Shown piece after piece: positions 21,693 to 34,022 of a stretch of 64,000 nt of DNA (positions are counted from its first letter, which is position 1; every line of letters begins with the position of its first letter). Below the pieces are notes generated by a model. That model did no database searches and was not told the DNA's origin. It saw nothing but the letters and a program-made list of their open reading frames with translations. The position numbers and the translations under genes were made by a program. Source of the DNA: Rhizopus arrhizus (Eukaryota > Mucoromycota > Mucoromycetes > Mucorales > Rhizopodaceae); assembly GCA_024220505.1 (NCBI GenBank), contig JAKZZE010000014.1:372001-436000 (forward strand), in the 5' to 3' direction.

Positions 21693-22928
21693 ATGAAAAT
21701 TTGAATTTTAGAAATAATATTAGCTCAATCGTCCGGGCCGGAATAATGTCCGGACCGGGAGTCACATGACTTTGATATTGTCTCTTCAAGTAATATAGTT
21801 GCCGTTGCACCTTATGATTTCTGATGTATTCTCTATTCTTAACTCAATAGACAAATAGTATTAATAAGCTACATGTAAGGTATATCAGATAGGCAGCACC
21901 GCATCCTAGCACACTTTAAACATGGTTCATATTCAATTTATAAGAAATCAGAATAGTGAATGCTTTACAAAGATTTATTACAGTCTTTTCTCTATTATTT
22001 GGTCTTAACTAATTCCACTCCTTTAACTCAATGCAAGTTTTTTAATATAGTTCCTGATGCAATGAGACATAAATGAAAATAGATCTACTTAAGAAATAAT
22101 TATAAACAATTCATTTTCATAACCAGAAACATATCTTCATACTAAAAGTTATTCATACTAGATCTGCAGCTATAATTAATAAAAATATCTTGAAAAGGAT
22201 TTAATTGAATCTTCATGAAAAAGATAAAAATATCAAATACAATGATATTAAATAAAAATATAAATTTTTAAGTCTTGTTGAATTTTATAATCTTTTTTTT
22301 ATTTTACGAAATATCACCCATAAGAGTCTTCAGCCTTGTTATATAATGGTAATAATAATTTAGAAAGAGATAGAAACAAAGATTAAGAAACAGTCTGAGT
22401 ACTTTTTGAGACTAGTCTTTATTTCAATTTAAGTTAAAGTAAAATTTATTTTAATTGAAGTCAGGTATTTATATCTTATTAAGTGGCTTGATATCTTCCA
22501 TTGTAAGCGCTTTTCTAATCTTCCAGTACTTCACCAATTATCATCTATAATTATGATAATAAAAGCTTTTCATTTGTTCTTTCGTTTTTATATACAACAA
22601 AGTAAAATTAAAAAAGGTATAAATACGTACAAATAATGAATGAGAGAAAGCAATAGAAAAGAATTGACCAGGGAAGCCCATTTTAGCCTTATCCTCTTCT
22701 TCTGTTAACTTAAGGATAAATAGAATAGCCATAGAAGAAAGAGAGTGCAAAGGGGAAATGAAGCTGGACCTGTTCTAGGTTAAAATGCTATCATCCTCTT
22801 TCTTTAATTGAGCAATGTTTGAAGTAATTTCATTTAAGAAGTACTATCATTAAAAAACAAATATTAGCCGAGCATGTAAAATAGACAATAAAAATGAGTA
22901 AATACTTTTATTTTCTAAAAGAATTTTA
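21693..22928. other. AT-rich interval with a GC-rich island and a small LINE relic
   Basis: Contains a GC-rich quasi-palindrome at about 21732-21762 (CGTCCGGGCCGGA plus a diverged inverted partner). A stretch of about 45 bp at 21840-21885 closely matches 56772-56815 inside the LINE ORF1 relic. The remainder is AT-rich with no convincing coding sequence. Confidence 0.5.
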
Positions 22929-23725
22929 GGAAATTGAGTAATGTTTCCAGCTTATCTTCAACCTTTGGCTTGATATATAATGTGCTCTCTAGCCACAGTT
23001 CATATATTTGACCTTCAGGTTCAAAGCGTAGACTCCACAAGTAGATGGCCTTCCCTTAAATTTTAAATGCAATCACAGAAAATTATAAGTACAAACCTGT
23101 CTATGAATATGTATATGTTATATTCAATATCGTACCTGCAGTATGGACAAAAAAAAACATCTTGAATTTACAAAATGATTGAAGGCTTGCCAATGGAAGT
23201 TCATTATTAATGCTTTTTACCATTTCAAGAGTTCCGAAGTGGCCCTTGAGTTATCAAGTCTAATTTTTGACTTGTCTGTACAGCCGGAATGACTAGTGGC
23301 CTCCAATAGCAACACCTCGAAATCTTTCAGACCATAGAGCTTCATGATACCATCAGTCAAGTAGCTATAAACATTATCTTTATACATAGATAATAATGAT
23401 GCTTCACCGTATTTAAAATCAGCTTTGCGCCCAATCACACACTCTGCCAAAGCCATAGCCAGTATATCGAGAAAAGGATAGATAAATGGATAATTAAAAG
23501 TTGATTCTCCATCCCTAATATTTGTGTGCAAAGTGTGGAAGCTATATCTCTATATAGTATATATGTTGTCTTTAGATTATAGCATAAATTAACGTATAGT
23601 TAATAAAGAGTTACTTACATTGCTTTAAACATATCTTCCAAGAGATTAAACATGTCTTCCTTATCGCTCTCACAAGGTGGAATGTCTCTAATAGCCTTTT
23701 TGTATTCTGAATTGTTTTGCTACAT
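22929..23725 (-). pseudogene. Spliced repeat-family protein, frameshifted
   Basis: Minus-strand gene fragment in at least four exons, roughly 23720-23611, 23568-23217, 23216-23125 and 23055-22929, with short introns. Readable blocks include FNYPFIYPFLDILA, then DGIMKLYG with FEVLLLEAT, and a C-terminal LWSLRFEPEGQIYELW segment. From general familiarity this resembles a multi-copy family of unknown function in Mucoromycota genomes; no enzyme class is claimed. A single-base frame change near 23225 separates the second and third blocks (SELLKW versus the frame reading LEMVKSIN), so the copy looks inactive. A diverged N-terminal part may extend to about 23940. Confidence 0.5.
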
Positions 23726-24420
23726 AATGTATTATCAAACTATATGGGATATGATATGCTACTGGGGCACATATATATAGCTTGCGCTACCAAACATATG
23801 AAATATATTTCTGTGGTATTGGAAGGGTTTTTTTTCTCACGATTTTTTATATGCTCTTTATATAATTTTTCGTCCAGATTCGGACGAGGGAAACACTATC
23901 CCCACTTCTGATAGCATTATGGTTTACAGGACTACAAAAAAATGAAGATATAGTCCTATTTAACTATACTTTTTAAAATCTTCTGAAACGATTTTTTAAT
24001 TCATTGTGCAAGGAAAATTCTATAACCTGAAACATATTATTCAGGATGGTTACTAATCATCAGCATCTATTCTTATTTAAACTCATTTGTAAAGATTTAG
24101 TCCAGAACAATAAGAATTTATCTTATTGACATGTCAAAGCATGGTAAAATAAGAATTAGAAGTTGGATGAAGTTTCGTCAAGCTTTCTTATCGATAAGAA
24201 AAAAAAAACTATATTAAGCAGCCTGCTGTTGTATCATTTGCAAAACGTATCGTGGAGTACTTGGAAATTGAAGAGAACAAAGAGAAACATTGGAGTTTAT
24301 TTTACTTGTGTTTATTCTCTAACAAAGATAAGGAAAAGGAGTGTGATTTAGAAGGTCGTCAAATAAGAATTAGGAAGAAGACCAGGCTGATTGAAACTTG
24401 AAAATGGGAGATGCCTTGAT

Positions 24421-25536
24421 ATGGAATATCATACTATTAATTCAACCAGAATCGATGACAAGGTTAATGATAATAATGATCCTAACAACAATACTGATGT
24501 TAATGGAGATAATGTCAACAAGAACGATTTGGATACTGACGATATTGTATCTATTCTGTTGCAAGCAACTATTTATAATGATTGGAAAAAATTACATGAA
24601 TCTTATCAAAATAGAAAGAATATTGAACCAGAAGAATATAAGAAGATGTATGCTGGTCTTTCAGATATTCTTGAGTTAACTGAGCAGTAACAAAGTGGTC
24701 AAAGAATATTGTTTAATGGTAAAGATTGGGATGTCATTTACGCTTACTATACACCACTAGCCACCATATCAAATACTGAAGTCAAGAATAATTTCCTGAA
24801 TTATTGGGATGTGCCGATTAATGATTTTAACCCAATTACCTCTTCATTTCATGTTAAGCAATCATTGTCTATCGCCTCAGGTCAACCTGATATTACACTA
24901 TAAAAACATAATAAATTACAGCTGTTTGATTTTATTTTGGATTCAATGATTAATAAGCAATACATTCTCAACCTCGCTTATCCCAAGAAACTTATGGAAG
25001 GAGATTACACTTATCAAATTTGGTTCCCTCTTTTTACAAAATTGTTTCATATCAATAATATTTTTATTCGAGTCAAACCTAGTGAATCTGTATTAGATGT
25101 GTCAACCATAAAAAACTAAAACAGTATAATGATAACGCTAATGTAATTGGATATAAGGTGGGTATTCGTTTTATCTATGATCACAAAGAACGAGAATTCG
25201 ATGTCGCTAATGCCGAGGTTGCTCTACTAAATATCGATGTCATTAAAAACATGATGAAGATAAATTGTTCCGAGCGAGGATGATTAATACTGAAGGAACT
25301 CATCATTTTTTAAAAGATAAGGTCAACAATATCTACACCTGGATTATTGAAATTATTAGTCTTACTACTAGATTTTATTTGATGAAGTTGAATTGTATGT
25401 CGCTACTCCTCAATTTAAGCTTTATTTCTCTACACGTTTTAGTGACTTGGAGGATGTTGAAGACGACATAAAGATGCTGCTCGCAATTAGAAACGATATT
25501 AAAAGAATCGGTCATGAAGTGGAAAATAAATCATAG
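24421..25536 (+). pseudogene. Second repeat-family protein, several stops
   Basis: Plus-strand remnant starting at ATG 24421. Three consecutive open stretches lie in the same frame (24421-24687, 24691-24900, 24904-25116), separated by single TAA codons at 24688 and 24901, then the frame shifts near 25115. Blocks include SSFHVKQSLSIASGQPDI, YQIWFPLFTKLFHINN and, after the shift, IGYKVGIRFIYDHKEREFD. A last piece ends ENKS-stop at 25536. The N-terminus is Asn/Asp-rich. It resembles a multi-copy Mucoromycota family of unknown function. Both TAA codons sit where CAA would restore Gln, consistent with C-to-T decay. Confidence 0.55.
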
Positions 25537-28100
25537 GCAACAAAAAAAAAAAAAAAAAAAACAGCCATCATAGGATTTTATGTAAAGAATCTCCCTAAGC
25601 ACAAAGCTGCTCTTTCCCTCTCAACTTATTATACCCCACCACCTAAAGATGCCTTTTACTCTGTCGTCCCACCAAATGATTTTATCATTTAAATGAAAGC
25701 ACTTGCTTTTAAACGTCTTTTATAGTAGTCTTGTCATTTTTGGTGTTTTCTTTTGTATCTATAGCTGCTACAAACACCTCTTTAATATAAACCGTCCCCC
25801 CTTTTTTTTTTTAAAAAAAAAGAATATACCATCCTTTTAAATAACCTACAGAATTTGATAAAGGAGTTTTCCAATCCGATCAGGTATTATATTAGACGTC
25901 ATGGTAACTAGAGGATTCAAATTTTAGTTTGTACCCTTTTATGCTTTACAAAGGCTCCTAAAACGGGGTTTTTTTTTATCTTCATGAACATTATAATTCA
26001 AAAGTGCAGCGTTTTTTGGTTCTTGTTCCTATAATGAGGAAAATTTTTGATGACGGAAAGATGGTTTCACCAGGAGAGAATACTAGAGATATGATTTGAT
26101 TTATATCTCTAGATTTTCCAAGTAGTCATAAAGAGGAAGGACGACAGTCATCTTTATTTTGACTAAGTCTTTTTTTGATTGTAAAAATCCTTTACTTCTT
26201 TTTTGGGTTTATCTTTTACATCAGATAAGTTTTTAATAGTTTAAAGAGAAGATTGTAACCTTCAGTCTCAATGATTTGTAGCAAAGTTATCTTTAGTGTA
26301 TTCTAGATATAAGAAGCATACATTAATAAAATCTTTCTGATTGGTTTTCTTGTTATGCCTCCATTTGAAAGAAGATGCTCTTGGTCTGGGCTGCTACACT
26401 TTCAATCGAACAAATCATATAAAACTTAACAGATGCTGCAAGGGTTCACTTCAATCTGCTGCACTAATGGTACATTTGTCCTAACAAAACCTGCGGACTT
26501 TAGTATCTGTTGCAATACTTGTTGCCTAATCCTCAAGCCTTTTCAGAAAGGTCAGCACTTTATACCTGGACTTGCCATGTTCAATCTTCATCCTGATCAA
26601 GCCAACTGACTGGCTATTACCTTTGTTCTTCGTGGACGAGGTAACACTAGAGCCGATGGCTTCATTATGGTGGTATTAAACTTTGAGTATTATGCTAATG
26701 CTAACTTGCCAAAAAGGAGGGCTGCTTACATAAGCTTGGGTGTCATAACGCTGCTGATATGGCGCTTCTAAACCTAAATCTTTCAAACTTCAAATTTGTT
26801 TCAAGCTTGTTAGAAAAAGAACTCATGCTCCAAGTTGAGGGTTTCTTTCATTTTCTAAAAGTTATCGAATCTTTATCACATGAACCACAAATGGTCTTGT
26901 CAGCTCCTATTTTTTATTTTAACATCACAAAACCATTCAGCTGTCCTGTTGTAGTCTGAATGACAAGTTCTTCATTCAAACCAAAAGGTTTCAGTCAGAC
27001 ATATTGTATCTTTCGGATGCAAAACGACTCTTTTCATCATTTTCTCGTTTCTTGCAAACTTCTTTTCTTTTTACTGGGATCGTAACAAAGAAAATAAATA
27101 AAAATATATTTTTTATTGGACAAAAGCTTTTGTTGTGTTGATAGCATAGATCAAGAGCCTATAGGTATGAAGGTAAGTTGCTTCAATTTTACATTTGATC
27201 TTCAAACTATCTACTGAATAATTCAACCATCGGCCAGATCTGATGATTTTAGACTGGTGTTATGTGATGGGAGTATAGATTTGATGCATAAGGCTTCTAC
27301 AAATAGCTTTCTTTACGATTGTAATAAAAAGAACACGACCATATGACAATAAAAGCTATAGTGCATTATGAGGTATTAGATTCTTTAAGTTTAGAAGGAT
27401 CATAAAGATATATGCATCTTTATTGCGATCATTTTGGACTATCATTAATCATGTTTTCATTAACGACAACCCTTAAGGTTAAGAGGCCTTTTTCTAAAGT
27501 ATCCTCAATCATGTCATAGTACATTTCTTTGATCCCTTGACATTTTTCATGACCTCTCTGATAGGCTTTCTAGCAAGATGACTTTATCACAACTCTGCTC
27601 TAATATACCATCTCTCCATTTATATTATCTGAAAAGCAGTCTCAAAAGAGCTGAAGGGGGTTTCATGAATTATTATGGCGACTGGAAAGTTATTAGGATA
27701 AAAAGTTGAAATACTTTATAGATCGTTATTGCTAAAACGGAAATTCAATATTCTTATTTAATAATCCTGTGTTCAAGCAGATTTATTCATGAGCCATCAG
27801 TTTGTAAAGTTATTTATATTTAATAAATTATGGTTTCTATTTTCTTTTTTTAGTGTAATACTAAAATCATCTCCCTTCTTTTTTTTCTTCTGTGCATCAA
27901 TGATACTTGAAAATAGATTGATTATGGATGCTATTGAAATTAAAAAAAAAAAAGGGAACAAGGGGAGGAGGATTAGTGAAAGAAAGAAAAAAAAAGGAGA
28001 ATGATAAATTTCATAGTCTATACTCCCAAATAGTATATAATTTTGAGTTTATACAACTGTATTATACAGCATAAAAAAAAAACAATAACTTTTATTACTA
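25537..28100. other. Gene-poor interval with coding-like relics
   Basis: About 2.5 kb. A 43-codon open stretch follows poly-A at about 25540-25560 (NLPKHKAALSLSTYYTPPPK). A less AT-rich tract at 26340-26780 looks like decayed coding sequence in either strand but matches no family recognised. Otherwise AT-rich with no support for an intact gene. Confidence 0.4.
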
Positions 28101-30144
28101 TTATTCAGATGAAATAAGGAAATTAGTGTTATCCTGCCATGCCTTTTCTAGTTGACATAATTCCTTTGCATATTCTGGATTGGGTGAAGTACTAGATTGC
28201 CAATCTGTCTCTAGAAAGCTACTTACTCTACCGTGCACTCTATTTTCCATCTTCATCAATTCAGTGATGAATCCAATGTTGGGTGACATGGTGGGTCTAG
28301 CTTTAATAACATGTCTATAAGCTTGTTTCAATGTCCATTTTTCAGAAGTAACAAGATAAGCCAAAATGGCAGTGATCGAACGTGACTTTCCGGCTTTACA
28401 GTGAACATAAATAGGTTCATGATTCCTTTTGGCTTCCTCTATTGAATAATGTTAATTCTTGCAATATCACTTATGACTATATTTTACCAATAAAATGAAC
28501 AGCTTGCATCATAACAAGTTCAATATTTTTCATTTCCACTGTATCTCTTGCTGCGACTTTATGATATATTATATTTGAACCCAATCCTTCATCTTGGCAT
28601 TCTTCAGCCATGTTCAATACTCTCTTGATACTACGAGCCTCTAATTGGTTTGCTTGTTCCTTTGTTTCGATCTCAGGACCGACATATAAGAAACCGCGAA
28701 TGATTTCAGAAATAATAAAACTAAATTCAGTCTCTGTTCTTGGTGAAGCAGTCATCAAACCCAGTTCTTCATCTTCATTGACACGATTCAGATTGGGTTG
28801 TGGCTGTACAGGTTGTGCTTGCTGTTCCTGCTGCTGCAATTCGGATCTTCTTTTAGCTCTGCGTGCTAACGCATTTGCATTATTGACACGTGCAGCTTGG
28901 GTATCTAGACTAAACAGACTAGTACGTCTGTGGTTTTTAGAGTCACCAATAGTATAACTAACAGAACGTCTTGGTATATAATTAAGTTTTGTATTATTAT
29001 TGTTATTAAGTATAATTTGCTGCTGCTGCTGCTGCTGTTGTTGTTGATGATAATGATGCTGTTGTTCTTGTTGTTGAGAAATGAGATGAGTAGTGCCAGC
29101 ACTTGATTCAATCCATTCTTCAATATCTTCAAAAGCGTGAAATCCACCAGAAAGATAATAGACTTTTCCTTCATTTTTTGTAAATTTTTCAAGCACTTTG
29201 AGTAGTGTCCATGCTTGTGAAGTCTGGTCTTCTTCTGACATGTCTTCATCATAAACAACCCAAACCTTCTTTTTTAGTGAAACCTGCTCTTGCTGTTTTT
29301 GCTGATATTCATCTCTTCCTTCTGATGTTGTAATAAAATTTTCTAAATTGAAATTTGATACAGTACCTCGTTGATACCGTTTGATGAGTAGTGATGGCAA
29401 GTTGACATTTAAGGAACCGCGGATTCTCCGTTTTTGGTAGTCCATCAAATTACGTACATCAATTAAGGTCACATTGCATGCTTCTTCCAACAATTTGACC
29501 AGTTCGTCCGGTCGAATAGGGATACCTTGTGTCTTTACCCGAGACTCGGAGTGAGTACGGTTGAGTGAAGGAGTATAGAGATTATTAGTGGGGATCTGAA
29601 GGTGTTGGTGGCTAATGGAGCGGTGAGGTGTCAGTGGAGGGTTACTACTACCCACTTTGGATAAAAGTGTTTGAGGATCGTCACTTTTGGTGTTGATGGA
29701 CAACGTCAATTTATCTAGTTTTGCACGTTGCTTAGGGTCCAAAGAGAGATCAGCTAAGGTGAGTGTGTCAGAGTGGTTGAATTTAGATAAATGACCAAAT
29801 GTGAATGAATGTCTAACTTTGGTGTCTTTTAAAGAAGCAAATTGTTTATGACGTGGTTGTTGGTCAGCAGAATATCTCTTTCTTTGTCGAGGTAAAGTGA
29901 CGGTTGATTTAGATAGAATTGGTTCATCTTTATTATTAATAATTGTATTTATATTTGGTAATGATACAGAAGCTCTTGGTTGATGATTTATTTCTTTATT
30001 CTTATTCTCTTCCGAATGCTTAGACTTTTTTGATAATTGAAATCTTTTTAATAAAGCATTGGCTAAACTACTACTCGTCACTGGCTTTTTCGTTGGTTTC
30101 TCTTCTGTTCTTTTTGACTTATTTCGATAACGATCAAAAATCAT
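28101..30144 (-). CDS. MAPK-phosphatase-like protein: rhodanese plus dual-specificity phosphatase
   Basis: Two exons (30144-28488 and 28438-28101, 49-bp intron) encode 664 residues. The N-terminal third is basic, Ser-rich and disordered. A rhodanese/CDC25-like domain follows around residues 220-340 (TLIDVRNLMDYQKRRIRGS), the docking module of MAP-kinase phosphatases. A linker carries a Gln-rich tract with a CAG/CAA run. The catalytic DSP domain ends the protein: signature HCKAGKSR has the nucleophile C566 and R572. It should remove phosphates from Thr/Tyr of a MAP kinase, as yeast Msg5 does. Start 30144 is the first ATG; the frame extends upstream only through T/K-rich sequence. The catalytic signature is interrupted from the rest of the DSP by the only intron. 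Confidence 0.9.
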
Positions 30145-31687
30145 TTTTTTCTTAGAAAAAGGAAAAAAAAAAAAAAATAATAATAAATAAATAAACGAAA
30201 ATAAAGACAAGAAAAAAAGAAAAGTTATTATATTTTTGTGAGACTGGTTAGAAATTCTTTTTTTTTTTCTCAAAAAAAAAAACTTTTATTATTTTTTATC
30301 TAATGTTTATAATAAAAAGGGGAAAGTGTGAAGCCACGTTTTTCTGTTATTCTTTTTTATATATTTTTATATAATTTTTTTTTTTTTTTTTTTACTATGA
30401 ATTCTATAAAGAATTGATATAAACTACGCACGTAATCTTTTTTTTTCTTTATTTAATTCGTGTAACTGTTTATAACATTGTCATAAAATATATTTCTATT
30501 ATTCAATTAAAAAGCGCGGTCATACAAATAATAAACTATAAATAATGTATTTGCCCGTGCCATCAAGCATGGGTCAATTAAAAAAAGAATATCCTTGAAT
30601 AATTAGTGTAACATTTTCTTTTTACTATACTCATGCTTGTTTATAAAGTATTTTGTAAAGAGAGATCTTCATTATCAAATTAATGTGTGACAGTGCCTAA
30701 TTATAGAAATAGGAGAAAGTAAACAGGCAAAGAGGGAGAGAGGATAGTATAAATAGTTTATGTTTCTTTTCTGAAACAAATAAAATATTTAATAGGAGAG
30801 TGATAGTAAGAAAGAGTAGGAGAAAGAGAGGGAAAGTTCTAGACTTTTTTTTTTTTTTTCTTACTAGGTTAATTAACACTATCGAGTACAGTTTTTTTTT
30901 TGGGGTTGGGGATGATGGATATCCTCACCCAAAAGACATATCAGTACATGTTACCCGGTCTAACCAGACAATAAGACCACCAATCTAAATAATTAAAAAA
31001 ATGTATATAAAAGTGATGTAAACCATGATATTCTTAAAGAATATGAGTCACTTGTTTCAAAGCAAGTATATTGGTTGTTTTAACATTCTCTTTCATCATC
31101 AAGACTTTAATTGAGTAATATCTCAACTGTCTCATCTATCGTACTATTTGTCTTTATTTTTGGTGATTTGGTATTTTTATCAGTGCCAAGCTATATTTTT
31201 TTAAACCAGATTATAAATTCATTACACCAGTTCTACAATTCAATCAATCTATTCTTGCTTGAATGAATAAAGGGTAAAAGTCCATAAGCTTGAAAATCAA
31301 TCCATAAATTAGCAAAGACTCGCCAAGTATCTCAAACCTGTCAATGGCTATTATTGTCATTAGGATATAGCTTGTATTAATTTAATATACACTCTTTCCA
31401 GAAAGTAAATTCGCCTTGACTGAAAACAAATTCACCCAATGGCGAGAATAAAATGCATGTTGTACGAAAAATAAATTCGTTATAATGGAAAATCAACTCA
31501 CATAATAACAAGAACAAAATTCATGTTGTACGAAATGTGAATTCGTCTTTGCTAACAAATCGGATGTCCTGTTGCCAGGAATATTTTGTAGTACAAGCCT
31601 TGAAATCTTTGGATATAAAAGAGTACTCTAACTGCCCGTCTTTTTTTTTTCTGATCTTTTTCGCAATACACACAAAATCACATCATA
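30145..31687. other. AT-rich interval upstream of the phosphatase and the Tc1-like element
   Basis: Holds poly-T at 30377-30394 and 30845-30860. A 30-bp direct repeat around ATGTTGTACGAAA occurs at 31451-31480 and 31517-31546. A TATA-like GATATAAAAG lies at 31612-31621 ahead of the next ATG. No gene recognised. Confidence 0.5.
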
Positions 31688-32209
31688 ATGAACATTCAAT
31701 GCTTGTATGAAAATGGGAAAGGTTCTGTCGTCGACGAGTATGGCAGATCTGAACCAATGGATTATATTGTTGATGAGGAGCAATTTTGTCTTGAAACATT
31801 GAGCTCTCATACACAATATTTAGCGCAACAGCCACTGGAGGGCGACAAAGCGACGGAATCAATGCAGTTAGAAGAGGATGTAAAGTCTGACACTGATGCT
31901 GTTATGAGAGAAACGTCAATCAAGCGTAATTATATATGCTATTCGGACCAGGACAAAGTGAGGCTCTTCAAGCTGTTGTTTGAGAGGTGCTTGAGCGCGG
32001 CTGCTGCTGCAAAACAGCTTGGGATTCACGCTCATATAGGACAAAAATGGGATGAACAGTACGAAAGGGATCTTAATAGTATCTTTGAGAAACGGAGAAA
32101 GACTGGTCGTCCACGCATTCTCAACGAGAAGCACAAAAAAGTTATCCTCGAGTGCATTGATGAGAACCCTTCAGTCGTCTTGAACGACGTGATGAAGCGC
32201 CTGAGATAA
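31688..32209 (+). pseudogene. N-terminal half of a Tc1-like transposase
   Basis: 173-residue frame with an acidic N-terminus followed by a helix-turn-helix region (DKVRLFKLLFERCLSAAAAA, LGIHAHIGQKW) and a basic GRPRIL AT-hook-like linker. The end of the frame (VMKRLR-stop) is repeated in inverted orientation at 33115-33217 ahead of the catalytic half. It could still make a truncated DNA-binding protein. Confidence 0.7.
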
Positions 32210-32362
32210 ATATTCACAGAATTAAAAGTCTTCAAGGGTGCTTTGTTTGATTTCGTAAAAAAAAAAAAGTAAGAGAAAACGCCATCGGGGCATGTTTTTT
32301 TTACTGCAAGGAATGCATGAATGAGATCTTTAGAGCGCTTGCCTACTACGACACTTGTCCAA

Positions 32363-33217
32363 TCATTTGTGAGAATGCCCTACAAATCCTTTAAAATCAC
32401 TTAGTCTCAAGCTATTAGAAGCTTCACTGATTCTTGTCATAAGTGTCTCAGTTTCTAGTAACTTGTTTCGTTTGACTTTACTCTTAACCGCCGACCAAAA
32501 TTGTTCAATTGGATTGAGCTCAGGAGAATAGGGCGGCAAATAGATGCAGCGATAACCACGAGACTCTACATATTTTGCTATATCAATCGATGTATGGATT
32601 GGAGCATTATCCATCACGAGATAATGGCCTTTCATATGCGGATACTGGTCCATTCATCCATCGTGGCTTCTAGAAAACTAACATAGTGCCCCGTAACTGT
32701 CCCTTTGCTCACACGCCCAACGTCTTCTCCTCGTTGTCTCTTTTTAATGGGTGGATGTTGAGGGAGCCTGAGGCTGCATTCGATCAGACCTTGGGCAGAA
32801 ATCGCGCCTAAAATGGTTTGTTGTTGTTTTTGCATGTGTTTTGGGAACTGTGACTACTGCAGGGGAACCTTTCTTTGACCATGCCATACTACGCTTCAAA
32901 TTTATGTGGAAGGCAGATTCGTCAAGAAAGACACAGTTTCTCGTAAAATCCATGTCTGTTTTTTCCTATTTACGAACCCAATCCAGGCTCTTTTGAATCT
33001 TTTCCTCACTGTTCTGGTCTATGGGTTGAAATCGAGCCTTTTTGAGAGACAAATTGCGATGTTTTTTTTTTTTTACGAAATCAAACAAAGTACCTTTGAA
33101 GACTTTTAATTCTGTGAATATTTATCTCAGGCGCTTCATCACGTCGTTCAAGACGACTGAAGGGTTCTCATCAATGCACTCGAGGATAATTTTTTTGTGC
33201 TCCTCATAACATTACTT
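32363..33217 (-). pseudogene. Catalytic half of a Tc1-like transposase
   Basis: Minus-strand pieces in overlapping frames give CVFLDESAFHINLKR (first D), YLVMDNAPIHT (second D) and LPPYSPELNPIEQFW (E). The last two acidic residues are separated by 34 residues, the DD34E spacing of Tc1-like transposases. Frame changes occur near 32650 and 32760-32830 and around the VMKRLR-stop segment, so it is not translatable as one protein. Confidence 0.8.
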
Positions 33218-34022
33218 TCTGAAAATAGTTTAATTAGATAGCGAATACAAAGTTTTATGTCTTGTAAAGTCTATGTAATTTTAAAAGATATTCTATGGCT
33301 AATCTCAAGAAAGACTACTAGCATTAAACAATAAAAATAAAAATGATAACAAGCATGATTACTATTATGGACCAATATTTTTTTTTGTAAAGGGACAGAG
33401 CCCGGATTTATTTAATGTGAAAAAAAAAAGGTCACAAGATATTTGTTTTTGGGTTATGAACCAATACACATTACCCGGAGCTTTAAACGCAGGGCAGCTG
33501 TCCTCAATGCCAAGTATTTCATATAAACTTGTAATAATCAATTATAAATTGCGAATAGCAGTATACTTTAATTTATTATATCTATTCTTGATATACTTAC
33601 TGAATAATTTTCCATTGATTATCAACATTATTTTTCATTTTTGAAAGAAAGGTGAACACGAATTGTGTAACAAATGTATTATTTCTGACAGCTATTAAAT
33701 TCATTATCAGATGTGTGCCCCTTGCCTCCTTTTTTTTTTTTTTCTTTTTTTTTTTGCAAAACAACTTCTATTCTTGATCTATAATGAATTACAATTATCT
33801 CATGCTCACTAGTGACTTGGCTGATTTATCATTATAAAGTACACATGTTTGAATAGATCGCAATGGATTGCTTTTTATATTGACAGTTATTTTCCCTTGA
33901 AAAAGAGGGGTTATACAAACAACGTATTTTTAAGCTGCGTCAATAAAGCCAAAGAAAGAAATCACATTTTTCTATTTTTCTATTCTTTTTTTTTTTTCCT
34001 TCATCTTTTCCTTTGTGTTCAT
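33218..34022. other. Intergenic region upstream of PMT2-type gene
   Basis: AT-rich with poly-T at 33730-33755 and 33987-33996. The PMT frame is open upstream of the ATG but only through F/L-rich AT sequence. No other gene seen. Confidence 0.5.

Larger units (their letters stand above)
31688..33217. mobile_element. Rearranged Tc1/mariner-type element (DD34E)
   Basis: The DNA-binding half of the transposase is on the plus strand and the catalytic half on the minus strand. A roughly 120-bp sequence present at both 32130-32270 (plus) and 33075-33213 (minus) brackets the flipped segment. Terminal inverted repeats were not identified. It appears immobile as it stands because no single strand encodes a full transposase. 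Confidence 0.75.

Noticed and set aside
28610..28957. Plus-strand 115-residue frame opposite the phosphatase
   Set aside because: Antisense shadow; its Cys/Leu-rich composition mirrors the Gln-rich sense tract.
29016..29060. CRISPR-like or regulatory triplet repeat
   Set aside because: It is an in-frame Gln codon run inside the phosphatase linker.
30145..30273. N-terminal extension of the phosphatase frame to 30273
   Set aside because: It begins at TTG and is K/F/L-rich AT sequence; the first ATG is at 30144.
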